Of a stretch of DNA of 45,540 bases, positions 24,635-31,366 are shown piece by piece. Position 1 is the stretch's first letter. The number at the start of each line of letters is the position of its first letter. The stretch is taken from positions 1-45,540 of the forward strand of contig CANRPL010000003.1 of assembly GCA_947632495.1 (NCBI GenBank), written 5' to 3'. The DNA is from an uncultured Bacilli bacterium (GTDB taxonomy: Bacteria; Bacillota_I; Bacilli_A; RF39; UBA660). The position numbers and the translations under genes are program-made. The notes under the pieces were generated by a model. That model did not search any database. It was not told the DNA's origin and worked only from the letters and a program-made list of their open reading frames with translations.

Positions 24635-25650
24635 TATCTCACCCTCTTCATATTTAACGCTAAAGCACCTACCAACATTCCAAAATAATAAGTAACAAAG
24701 CGCCACAATAGCATAATTGCGGTTAAGCTTGCTCCTCCTATAAAATTACCATAAAATGACATAAAGCCATATTCTAGACCACCACTAGCTCCTGGAATCG
24801 GTACAAAAGAACCGATAAGCATAACATAGGCACTAGTAACAACGGCTGTGAATAGTCCATAACTATGAAAGTCACCCATAGCGTACAATAAAACTAGAGG
24901 AATAGCATATAAACAAGTTAACGCTACAATATTATATAAAATATTCTTAAAGAAATCCCACTTTCTTTCTAATAACACTTGGACATTTTTATGGAAACGA
25001 TTGATATAATCATCCCATTCTTGTAACTTCTTTTCACGATCTTTAACAATGTGAAAAAAAGTTAATATTCTAATTCCCAAACTAACTAACTTTTTATTTA
25101 ATTTTTTACTAAAAGATACAATAAACATAACAACGATAATAGCCGTATTAGTAAGAAAGCCAATACTTACAAGATGTTGAAGTAAGGTTACTCGCTCAAA
25201 AAGATTAAATATATGATTCGAAGTAACAGCCACCAAACCCAGTAATACTAATGCAATTTGATAAACAATAAAGTTTTGAATAATAACACTTGTTGCGGCC
25301 GTAGTACCCATATCATGGGTTAAATAATAAATTTGATATGGTTGCCCACCTGTCGCAAAAGGCGTTACAGCATTAAAAAACTGGGTGCGAAGCATAAGCT
25401 GTAAGGAACTGGCATACTTACTCTTGTTATTAATTTTTTTAGTAAAATTATGAAGCGCCAAACTTCTTAAAAGCCAATATATGATAACAAGTAAAAAAGC
25501 TAATAGTAAGTACCATATATTAACACTCATAACTCTTTTAATAATGGTTGAAAAATCATCCTTTAATGAGAAGTATAAAACTAAAATAGTTATCAATAAA
25601 AGGATAACTATATTAAGTTTCCCTTTATTTTTTTTAATAAAATTTTTCAT
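24634..25650 (-). CDS. YbhN/MprF-type membrane flippase-like protein (lysylphosphatidylglycerol synthase TM-region family)
   Basis: Polytopic membrane protein, 338 aa, of the UPF0104/AglD2 family that shares the MprF transmembrane domain. Family features are LRSLALHNFTKK, FFNAVTPFATGGQPYQIYYL and the C-terminal GSFVPIPGASGGLEYGF. It has about eight helices and no soluble synthase domain. The ATG at 25650 lies one base after the pgk stop (TAG-T-ATG); a TTG further upstream inside pgk is less likely. It probably moves the glycolipid made by the next gene, which is inference from gene order. Confidence 0.82.
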   Translation of the reverse strand: MKNFIKKNKGKLNIVILLLITILVLYFSLKDDFSTIIKRVMSVNIWYLLLAFLLVIIYWLLRSLALHNFTKKINNKSKYASSLQLMLRTQFFNAVTPFATGGQPYQIYYLTHDMGTTAATSVIIQNFIVYQIALVLLGLVAVTSNHIFNLFERVTLLQHLVSIGFLTNTAIIVVMFIVSFSKKLNKKLVSLGIRILTFFHIVKDREKKLQEWDDYINRFHKNVQVLLERKWDFFKNILYNIVALTCLYAIPLVLLYAMGDFHSYGLFTAVVTSAYVMLIGSFVPIPGASGGLEYGFMSFYGNFIGGASLTAIMLLWRFVTYYFGMLVGALALNMKRVR

Positions 25651-25651
25651 A

Positions 25652-26836
25652 CTATTTTTCAGCAATAATAGCTATTCCTGGTAGCTCTTTTCCTTCTAAT
25701 AATTCTAGTGAAGCACCACCACCAGTAGAAATATGAGTATAGGCATCCTTATATCCAAAGTTAATTGCTGCTGAAGCAGTATCGCCACCACCAATTATGA
25801 CATTAGCATCTAAAGTCGCTAAAAGATCACAAAGGCGACGAGTACCAGTAGCGAAATTAGGATACTCAAAAGCTCCAACAGGACCATTCCATACAATAGT
25901 CTTACTTTCTTTTAAATAGCTACTAAATAAATCAATTGTACGTTCAGAAATATCAAGACCCATTTCATCAGCATGGATATCACTAATAATCGTAGCGCGT
26001 GGTGCAGCCTCATTAGTTAATTCATTAGCGCATACACAATCAACTGGTAAAATTATTTTATTAGGATAGTCCGTCAACATTTCTTTACAGAAGTTAACAC
26101 TTTCAGAATCTAATAATGATTTTCCAATTTCATAACCTTCAGCCTTTAGAAAAGTAAACATCATACCCCCGCCAATTAAAATGTGGTCTGCTTTAGTTAC
26201 AAGATTTTTAATAACCCCAATCTTATCACTTACTTTAGCTCCACCTAAAATAACCGTAAAAGGACGAACAGGATCATTTACCGCTTTATCTAAATTTTCT
26301 AACTCTTTTTCAATTAAAAAGCCAATTCCATTATCTAGATGACTTGCAATACCAACATTAGACGCATGAGCACGATGAGCTGTACCGAAAGCATCATTAA
26401 TATATATATCACCCAATGAAGCCCAGTAAGCACCTAATTCTTCATCATTGCCACTTTCCTTTTTACCATCTAAATCTTCATAACGAGTATTTTCTACTAA
26501 CAAGACATCGCCACGCTTTAAATTATTAATAGCCGTCTCTAATTCTTCACCTCTTGTAACAGGTATGAAAGTAACATCTTTACCTAGAAGTTCACTTAAA
26601 CGAGTCGCTACAGGTCTTAAAGTGTTTTTAGCTAAATCTTCTTCAGTCTTAACACGTCCTAAATGAGACAATAAAATAACTTTAGCACCGTTACTAGTAG
26701 CGTAATTAATCGTTTTTAAACTTTCTTTAATACGATTATCATCAGTAATCACACCATCTTTAATTGGTACATTAAAATCAACACGAATAATAACTTTTTT
26801 ATCTTCTAAATTAAAATCTCTAATTGTCTTCTTCAT
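25652..26836 (-). CDS. pgk: Phosphoglycerate kinase
   Basis: Makes ATP from 1,3-bisphosphoglycerate. Motifs are intact: RVDFNVP, LLSHLGR, NDAFGTAHRAHAS, VILGGAKVSDKIGV, GPVGAFE, IIGGGDTASA and HISTGGGASLELLEG. The 394-aa length is normal. It is the first gene of an operon that ends in tpiA but has lipid-glycosylation genes in the middle. The start has GGAGG 5 nt upstream. The promoter region has two stacked sites and an inverted repeat. Confidence 0.97.
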   Translation of the reverse strand: MKKTIRDFNLEDKKVIIRVDFNVPIKDGVITDDNRIKESLKTINYATSNGAKVILLSHLGRVKTEEDLAKNTLRPVATRLSELLGKDVTFIPVTRGEELETAINNLKRGDVLLVENTRYEDLDGKKESGNDEELGAYWASLGDIYINDAFGTAHRAHASNVGIASHLDNGIGFLIEKELENLDKAVNDPVRPFTVILGGAKVSDKIGVIKNLVTKADHILIGGGMMFTFLKAEGYEIGKSLLDSESVNFCKEMLTDYPNKIILPVDCVCANELTNEAAPRATIISDIHADEMGLDISERTIDLFSSYLKESKTIVWNGPVGAFEYPNFATGTRRLCDLLATLDANVIIGGGDTASAAINFGYKDAYTHISTGGGASLELLEGKELPGIAIIAEK

Positions 26837-26858
26837 AAATCCTCCATTATATACTTAT

Positions 26859-26915
26859 ATTTTACTATATTTTTTTTAGTTATACAATCATATAACTATT
26901 TTTTATGATTGACAA
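26859..26915 (-). promoter_or_regulatory. pgk promoter region: two stacked promoters and an inverted repeat
   Basis: Minus-strand promoter 1 has TTGTCA (26910-26915), 17 nt, TATGAT (26887-26892). Promoter 2 has TTGTAT (26882-26887), 17 nt, TAAAAT (26859-26864). An inverted repeat CAATCATA / TATGATTG (26885-26892 and 26904-26911) covers the -10 of promoter 1 and the end of its -35, so it could be a repressor operator. Confidence 0.5.
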
Positions 26916-26916
26916 T

Positions 26917-26938
26917 AAAAAAAGAGGTCCCCCTCTTT
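26917..26938 (-). terminator. efp terminator
   Basis: AAAGAGG / CCTCTTT stem with a four-base loop and a T-run on the minus strand. The efp stop codon (26937-26939) overlaps the stem base. Confidence 0.75.
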
Positions 26939-27494
26939 AAGCACGTGATGCATAAGAACCATCTTTAGTATTGACAAGAATTGTTTCGCCTTCTTCAATA
27001 AAAAGTGGTACTCTTACTAATAAACCAGTTTCAACTGTCGCATCTTTTTGCGCATTATTAGTTGTATTACCTTTAACAGCAGGTTCGGTAGCTGTAATTT
27101 TTAATTCAACTTTTTCAGGTAGAATAACTCCTAATACTTCTCCTTGATAAATAGATACCATCACTTCAAGACCATCCTTTAAGTAATATTTATCATTACC
27201 TAAATGATCTTCTGATAACTCTAATTGTTCATAAGTTTGATTATCCATAAAAGTATATACGCCACCTGATTCATATAGATATTGCATATTCTTCTTTTCA
27301 ATCATGGCACGGTCAAGTTTAACACCACTATTAAAACGTTTTTCAATAATAGCGCCAGATCTTAAATTCTTTAATTTAACTTGAACAAAAGCTGCACCCT
27401 TTCCTGGTTTAACATGTTGGAAATCTAAAACTGTATAGATATTATCTTCAAATAAAATAGTCATTCCGTTTTTAATATCATTAACATTTATCAT
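26937..27494 (-). CDS. efp: Translation elongation factor P
   Basis: Helps ribosomes through polyproline stretches. The three-domain protein starts MINVNDIKNGMTI. The tip-loop motif HVKPGKGAAFVQVK carries the lysine that can be modified. The C-terminal PAVKGNTTNNAQKDATVETG and VPLFIEEGETILVNTKDGSY are diagnostic. At 185 aa it is normal. The ATG at 27494 has GGAGTG 6 nt upstream; an earlier GTG overlaps that site. The proline-rich 188-aa protein in this window (749-1315) is a plausible client. Confidence 0.96.
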   Translation of the reverse strand: MINVNDIKNGMTILFEDNIYTVLDFQHVKPGKGAAFVQVKLKNLRSGAIIEKRFNSGVKLDRAMIEKKNMQYLYESGGVYTFMDNQTYEQLELSEDHLGNDKYYLKDGLEVMVSIYQGEVLGVILPEKVELKITATEPAVKGNTTNNAQKDATVETGLLVRVPLFIEEGETILVNTKDGSYASRA

Positions 27495-27513
27495 CCAAAT
27501 CACTCCTCTCTAC

Positions 27514-27537
27514 AAAAAATAAGGTTTAATCCTTATT
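27514..27537 (-). terminator. Terminator of rpmG and the 57-aa gene
   Basis: AATAAGG / CCTTATT stem with a six-base loop, followed by TTTTG on the minus strand. The TAA stop of the 57-aa gene (27526-27528) is in the loop. Confidence 0.7.
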
Positions 27538-27699
27538 ATGTAATTTATTTCTTACACGTACCCTTACTTTATGATGATCAAGCACTTGGCTTTCCCCTAA
27601 TTTATATTCTTTACTTATAACTGAACTGAATGTTGTTTGCTGGGCTTGCCAGGCAATTAGTTTTCCAATGTTGATGGATCTATGTAAGTGTCTAAACAT
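27526..27699 (-). CDS. Unknown basic small protein, 57 aa
   Basis: Not recognised. It starts MFRHLHRSINIGKLIAWQAQ and ends in a strongly basic KVRVRVRNKLHNKD, which suggests RNA or ribosome binding but proves nothing. The ATG at 27699 lies 4 bp after the rpmG stop, with GAGGAG about 10 nt upstream, within the last rpmG codons. The stop lies inside the terminator hairpin, as for other genes here, which supports it as a real last gene of the rpmG transcript. It has no SecE-like helix, although secE often follows rpmG. Confidence 0.6.
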   Translation of the reverse strand: MFRHLHRSINIGKLIAWQAQQTTFSSVISKEYKLGESQVLDHHKVRVRVRNKLHNKD

Positions 27700-27703
27700 T
27701 TTA

Positions 27704-27871
27704 CTACTTCTCCTCTTTATGAACTGTTACTTTTCTACATTTTGGACAAAATTTATTTAATTCTAAACGTTCTGTCGTATTTCTCTTATTTTTTTCAGTA
27801 CGAACATTTTCTGATTTACATACTGTACATTGAAGTGTTACTCTTTGACGTGCTTCACCTTTTTTAGCCAT
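27704..27871 (-). CDS. rpmG: 50S ribosomal protein L33
   Basis: A 55-aa ribosomal protein with LQCTVCKSENVRTEKNKRNT and ELNKFCPKCRKVTVHKEEK. Both CxxC pairs are present, so it is the zinc-binding (C+) form. The start has GGAGGG 7 nt upstream. The promoter TTGAAA-16 nt-TATAAT (27901-27906) abuts the end of the penicillin-binding protein gene. Confidence 0.93.
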   Translation of the reverse strand: MAKKGEARQRVTLQCTVCKSENVRTEKNKRNTTERLELNKFCPKCRKVTVHKEEK

Positions 27872-27900
27872 AGTCTTGCCCTCCTTTTTTACGCATTACT

Positions 27901-27906
27901 ATTATA
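27901..27906 (-). promoter_or_regulatory. rpmG -10 element
   Basis: Extended -10 TGCTATAAT on the minus strand with TTGAAA 16 nt upstream, inside the last codons of the penicillin-binding protein gene. Confidence 0.6.
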
Positions 27907-27911
27907 GCAAA

Positions 27912-29987
27912 TTATTTATAAATTTCAAAGTATTTTTTAGAAATTTTTTGGGCAATACGCTTATTAACAGTAGATAACTGGCGATAAGTGATATTACCAG
28001 TACCAGCATCTGGTGTTATAACGGTAAAAGTAACTTTAGGATCATCATATGGCGCATAAGCTACAACCGTACTGGAAATCGTCTCGGTATCGACAATGCC
28101 ATCACCATCACTATCGACAAAACTTTGGCTTGTACCAGTTTTACCAGCTGGCTTATATTTATTGCTGATAAAACCATAACCAGTACCATTAGCAAAAACC
28201 ATACGTAAACCTTTTTTAATACGAGTAAAGTATTTTTTATCTCCCTCTACCTGATTTAAAATAACCGGTGTATTAGTATAAATTAAATCGGTTAAACCAT
28301 CTTTAGTAGGAGCATAAACACGTTTTAAAAGAGTTGGTTTTATTCTTGTACCATCATTAGCAACAGTATTAATATATTGTGCCATCTGGATAGTTGTATA
28401 ATTATCATACTGACCAATTGCAAAATCTAAAAGAAAACCTGAATCGGTAGATGTACCTTTATAACCAGCAAACTCATTTGGTAAATCAATACCAGTCTTT
28501 ACCCCTAACCCAAATTGAGCAAAAATATTACGATAAGTATCAAAAGCTTTAGGGTCCAATTTTAATGGTTTGTTATAACGATATTTGCCTTTTCCCACCT
28601 TAATGGCAGTTTGAAATTGATAGGTATTAGAAGAATAAGACAAAGCTTGAACATCATTAATATTACCATATCTAGTATAAGAGCACTTAAGAGGTGTAGC
28701 CGCAATCTTAATGCAGGCATCATTACGTACTTCACCAATTTTAAGATTACCCGTAACATACCCGACCATATGTGATGCGGCCTTAACAGCTGAACCAGGT
28801 GTTATTGTAGCGTTAATAACACCAACTGAATCATCATATATTTTGTACTCTCCATTTTCTTTTTTAATTTGCTTACCAACCATCGCTAAAATTCCCCCTG
28901 TTTTAGGATCACTGATAACGACAAAAGCACGATCAAAATATTTGGTATAACGATCTTTCGTTTTTGTTTTTAATAATTCACTTTCAACAATTTTTTCAAT
29001 TTCTTTTTGAAGTTCAATGTCAATACTTAAGACAATATCATTACCCCTCTTACCTTCTTCTAAAACGACATAATTACCATTATCATCTAAAGTATATTTT
29101 GTCTTTGTACCTCTTAAAATACTTTCATATTGATATTCAAGATAACTTGTACCAACCCGATCAGACAAATTATAGCCAATCGCTAAATAAGAATCTTTTA
29201 ATTCGGCAGGTAAACCACTCGAACTTGATGACACACTACCTAATAAGGTGCGAAAGACGTTTCCATATGGATAGTCTCTTTCCCAATCTAACTTTGTACC
29301 AAAGCCAGATAATAATTCGTCGTTAGCGCCTATAGCCGCATATTCTTCATCAGTTACATCTTTATTTTTAATTGTTTTTTCAGCATAGTAATAGCCTTTA
29401 TTCATTAAGTAATAGATATAGGCAGCTTCCCGATCAATATCATTATATTCTTTTAACTCATCATCCGTAACTCGTTCAATCTTATATTTTTCAATATCAT
29501 CTTTATCAATACGTCGTTCCGCTAAAGCTTGCCACTCTTCATCAGTAATCTTTTTTTCCGCTGATAAAGGATTATTAGTAACCCAAAAACTTTTTAGAGC
29601 ATAATCTGTTAAAGGAGTAGCATCAATATCTAATATTTCCGCTACTTTATAGGCTTTAACGACTTCTTCTTGAACAGTAACATTAGCCTTCTTTTTATAA
29701 TAAATGGTTTTGACTGCTTTATTATCGACGATAATCTTTCCATTACGATCATAAATGCGGCCCCTTGGGGCACTATCACCTTCGATAATTACTTGGCTTA
29801 ACTCTTTTAATTGTTCTTGATAATAACTACTTTTAACAATCTGAACATAAAAAAGAGAAGAAGCTAACACAACAAAAAGAATAGTTACAGCTACTATTAA
29901 AATTTTATATCGCTTATTAACAACAATCATATCTTCTTCTAATGAATACTTATGTTGTTTTCTAAAGTAATTAATCTTTTTTTTCAT
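27912..29987 (-). CDS. Class B penicillin-binding protein 2 (peptidoglycan DD-transpeptidase)
   Basis: Cross-links peptidoglycan, probably in elongation (PBP2/MrdA type). An N-terminal cytoplasmic tail and one helix (about 28-50) precede the dimerisation domain (APRGRIYDRNGKIIVDN) and the transpeptidase domain. The catalytic motifs are GSAVKAAS (SxxK), SYSSNTYQ (SxN) and AGKTGTSQS (KTG). At 691 aa it is normal. The start has GGAGG 6 nt upstream. No partner rodA or mreBCD lies nearby, so the elongation role is inferred from the domain layout. It is divergent from the DUF2624-like gene. Confidence 0.9.
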   Translation of the reverse strand: MKKKINYFRKQHKYSLEEDMIVVNKRYKILIVAVTILFVVLASSLFYVQIVKSSYYQEQLKELSQVIIEGDSAPRGRIYDRNGKIIVDNKAVKTIYYKKKANVTVQEEVVKAYKVAEILDIDATPLTDYALKSFWVTNNPLSAEKKITDEEWQALAERRIDKDDIEKYKIERVTDDELKEYNDIDREAAYIYYLMNKGYYYAEKTIKNKDVTDEEYAAIGANDELLSGFGTKLDWERDYPYGNVFRTLLGSVSSSSSGLPAELKDSYLAIGYNLSDRVGTSYLEYQYESILRGTKTKYTLDDNGNYVVLEEGKRGNDIVLSIDIELQKEIEKIVESELLKTKTKDRYTKYFDRAFVVISDPKTGGILAMVGKQIKKENGEYKIYDDSVGVINATITPGSAVKAASHMVGYVTGNLKIGEVRNDACIKIAATPLKCSYTRYGNINDVQALSYSSNTYQFQTAIKVGKGKYRYNKPLKLDPKAFDTYRNIFAQFGLGVKTGIDLPNEFAGYKGTSTDSGFLLDFAIGQYDNYTTIQMAQYINTVANDGTRIKPTLLKRVYAPTKDGLTDLIYTNTPVILNQVEGDKKYFTRIKKGLRMVFANGTGYGFISNKYKPAGKTGTSQSFVDSDGDGIVDTETISSTVVAYAPYDDPKVTFTVITPDAGTGNITYRQLSTVNKRIAQKISKKYFEIYK

Positions 29988-30020
29988 GTTGCCTCCTGTA
30001 AACTTTTTATATTACCACCA

Positions 30021-30034
30021 TATAATATTATTAT
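30021..30034 (+). promoter_or_regulatory. -10 element directly before a start codon (possible leaderless gene)
   Basis: TATAAT at 30021-30026, only 8 nt before the ATG at 30035, and no Shine-Dalgarno sequence between them. If used, transcription would begin within a base or two of the start codon. Confidence 0.4.
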
Positions 30035-30304
30035 ATGAAAGAAAAAATAATCAAAATGTATATTAAAAAGTTAACTAAAACCGATATTATAAACTTCGCT
30101 AAAAAGCAGAATATTGTCCTCATGCCTAATGAAACTAATTTTATCTATGAAACTATAAAAAATAAATATGACGTAATAATAGATAATCCTCTCGCTATAT
30201 TGCAATATAGTAAAGATAAAGTCCGTCCTATCGTCTATGATAAAATATATGAATTATACACTATTTATTATCCGCAACTACGTCAGTTTCTAAATGATCA
30301 TTAA
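30035..30304 (+). CDS. DUF2624-like small protein (YqfT-like), 89 aa
   Basis: Function unknown. The first half, IKKLTKTDIINFAKKQNIVLMPNE, matches the pattern of YqfT/DUF2624 proteins, which in Bacillus lie beside endonuclease IV, as here. The start has no ribosome binding site and lies 8 nt after a TATAAT, so the message may be leaderless. The last 44 bp overlap the 3' end of nfo on the opposite strand, so the two coding regions run into each other tail to tail. Confidence 0.7.
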   Translation: MKEKIIKMYIKKLTKTDIINFAKKQNIVLMPNETNFIYETIKNKYDVIIDNPLAILQYSKDKVRPIVYDKIYELYTIYYPQLRQFLNDH

Positions 30305-31154
30305 ACTTCTTGGCTCTAATCATTTCAATTTCAAACTTATATGGAGCAAAAGAGCCTTCTTCCGTATTAATATATGGTGTCTCTAAAATTTTAGGGACTT
30401 TTTGAATACGATCATTATAAAGAACATTTAGCAAATTATTAAATCCTATTGTACCATAACCGATATTCTCATGTCGATCCTTTTTTGCACCACGAATATT
30501 TTTACTATCATTAACATGAATTACATATAACTTATCTAGGCCAATAATATTGTCGAATTCATCTAATATGGCATTAAAATCATCTAAATCATAACCAGCA
30601 TCATTAATATGACAGGTATCAAGACAAACAGCTACCTTATCTTGATAGGTTACACCATCAATAATCGCTTTTAATTCCTCAAAACGTGAACCAATTTCGG
30701 TACCTTTACCCGCCATTGTTTCTAGACAAATCGTAACTTTAGTGTCAGGTGTTAAAACCGCATTTAAAGAGTCAATGATATTTTCAATACCCTTTTCTAT
30801 ACCCAGTCCAACATGGCTACCAGGATGAAGAACTAACTTACTAACTCCAAGTTCCTCAACACGCTTAACTTCTCTCGTTAAAAAATCGATATTAAAATCT
30901 TTATTCTTATCATTAGCTAAATTAACAATATATGGCGCATGAACAATAACATCATCAATATTAATATTTTCATTTAACATCAAATTATGAGCAAGTTGAG
31001 TTAAATGCTCATCAATTGGTAGACGATTCGTATTTTGCGGTGCGCCCGTATAAAACATAAACGTATTAGCTTTATAACTTAAAGCTTCAATAACGCTTCC
31101 TAACATCTGTTTATCTTTTGAAAAAGATACATGTGATCCAATAATAAGTTGCAT
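30261..31154 (-). CDS. nfo: Endonuclease IV (AP endonuclease)
   Basis: Cuts abasic sites in base excision repair. It is a TIM-barrel zinc enzyme with VHAPYIVNLAN, LHPGSHVG, CLETMAGKGTEIG, CLDTCHINDAGYD and HVNDSKNIRGAKKDRHENIGYGTIG, so the three-zinc ligand set is complete. The length of 297 aa equals the Bacillus protein. The start has GGTGAT 3 nt upstream; TATAAT at 31174-31179 overlaps the end of the previous terminator. The last 44 bp overlap the convergent DUF2624-like gene. Confidence 0.95.
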   Translation of the reverse strand: MQLIIGSHVSFSKDKQMLGSVIEALSYKANTFMFYTGAPQNTNRLPIDEHLTQLAHNLMLNENINIDDVIVHAPYIVNLANDKNKDFNIDFLTREVKRVEELGVSKLVLHPGSHVGLGIEKGIENIIDSLNAVLTPDTKVTICLETMAGKGTEIGSRFEELKAIIDGVTYQDKVAVCLDTCHINDAGYDLDDFNAILDEFDNIIGLDKLYVIHVNDSKNIRGAKKDRHENIGYGTIGFNNLLNVLYNDRIQKVPKILETPYINTEEGSFAPYKFEIEMIRAKKFNDHLETDVVADNK

Positions 31155-31181
31155 TATATCACCATCCTTTTTTATTATAAC

Positions 31182-31203
31182 AAAAAGGCTAGCTTCAAGC
31201 TAG
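31182..31203 (-). terminator. Terminator of pcrA and the 52-aa gene
   Basis: CTAGCTT / AAGCTAG stem around a single base, followed by CCTTTTTG on the minus strand. The TAG stop of the 52-aa gene (31200-31202) is within it. Confidence 0.65.
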
Positions 31204-31358
31204 TCTTTATTTAAAACAGTAAATAAGGTCTTAAAAATAACAACACCACCAATAACTATACCTACCCATAAAAGAGGGTTGCTATAGTTTTCAAAAATCC
31301 AAGCCTTTATTGCTTCTGACCATTCTTCTAACTTTGACATAATTGATAAATAATACAT
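31200..31358 (-). CDS. Small single-pass membrane protein, 52 aa
   Basis: Function unknown. An N-terminal amphipathic stretch (MSKLEEWSEAIKAWIFENY) precedes one transmembrane helix (PLLWVGIVIGGVVIFKTLF) and a short basic end. The ATG at 31358 has AGGTG 5 nt upstream; a second Met six codons later is less likely. It starts 8 bp after pcrA and its stop is inside the terminator, so it is the last gene of the pcrA transcript. Confidence 0.65.
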   Translation of the reverse strand: MYYLSIMSKLEEWSEAIKAWIFENYSNPLLWVGIVIGGVVIFKTLFTVLNKD

Positions 31359-31366
31359 AACAACAC

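Noticed and set aside
24635..24706. Longer N-terminus for the glycosyltransferase
   Set aside because: The extra residues lie inside the flippase gene and have no family match; the ATG at 24634 has a good ribosome binding site.
27526..27699. SecE after rpmG
   Set aside because: The 57-aa product has no transmembrane helix and no SecE motif.
28964..29326. A 120-aa open frame opposite the penicillin-binding protein
   Set aside because: It lies wholly inside a well-supported gene on the other strand and has the composition of an antisense shadow.
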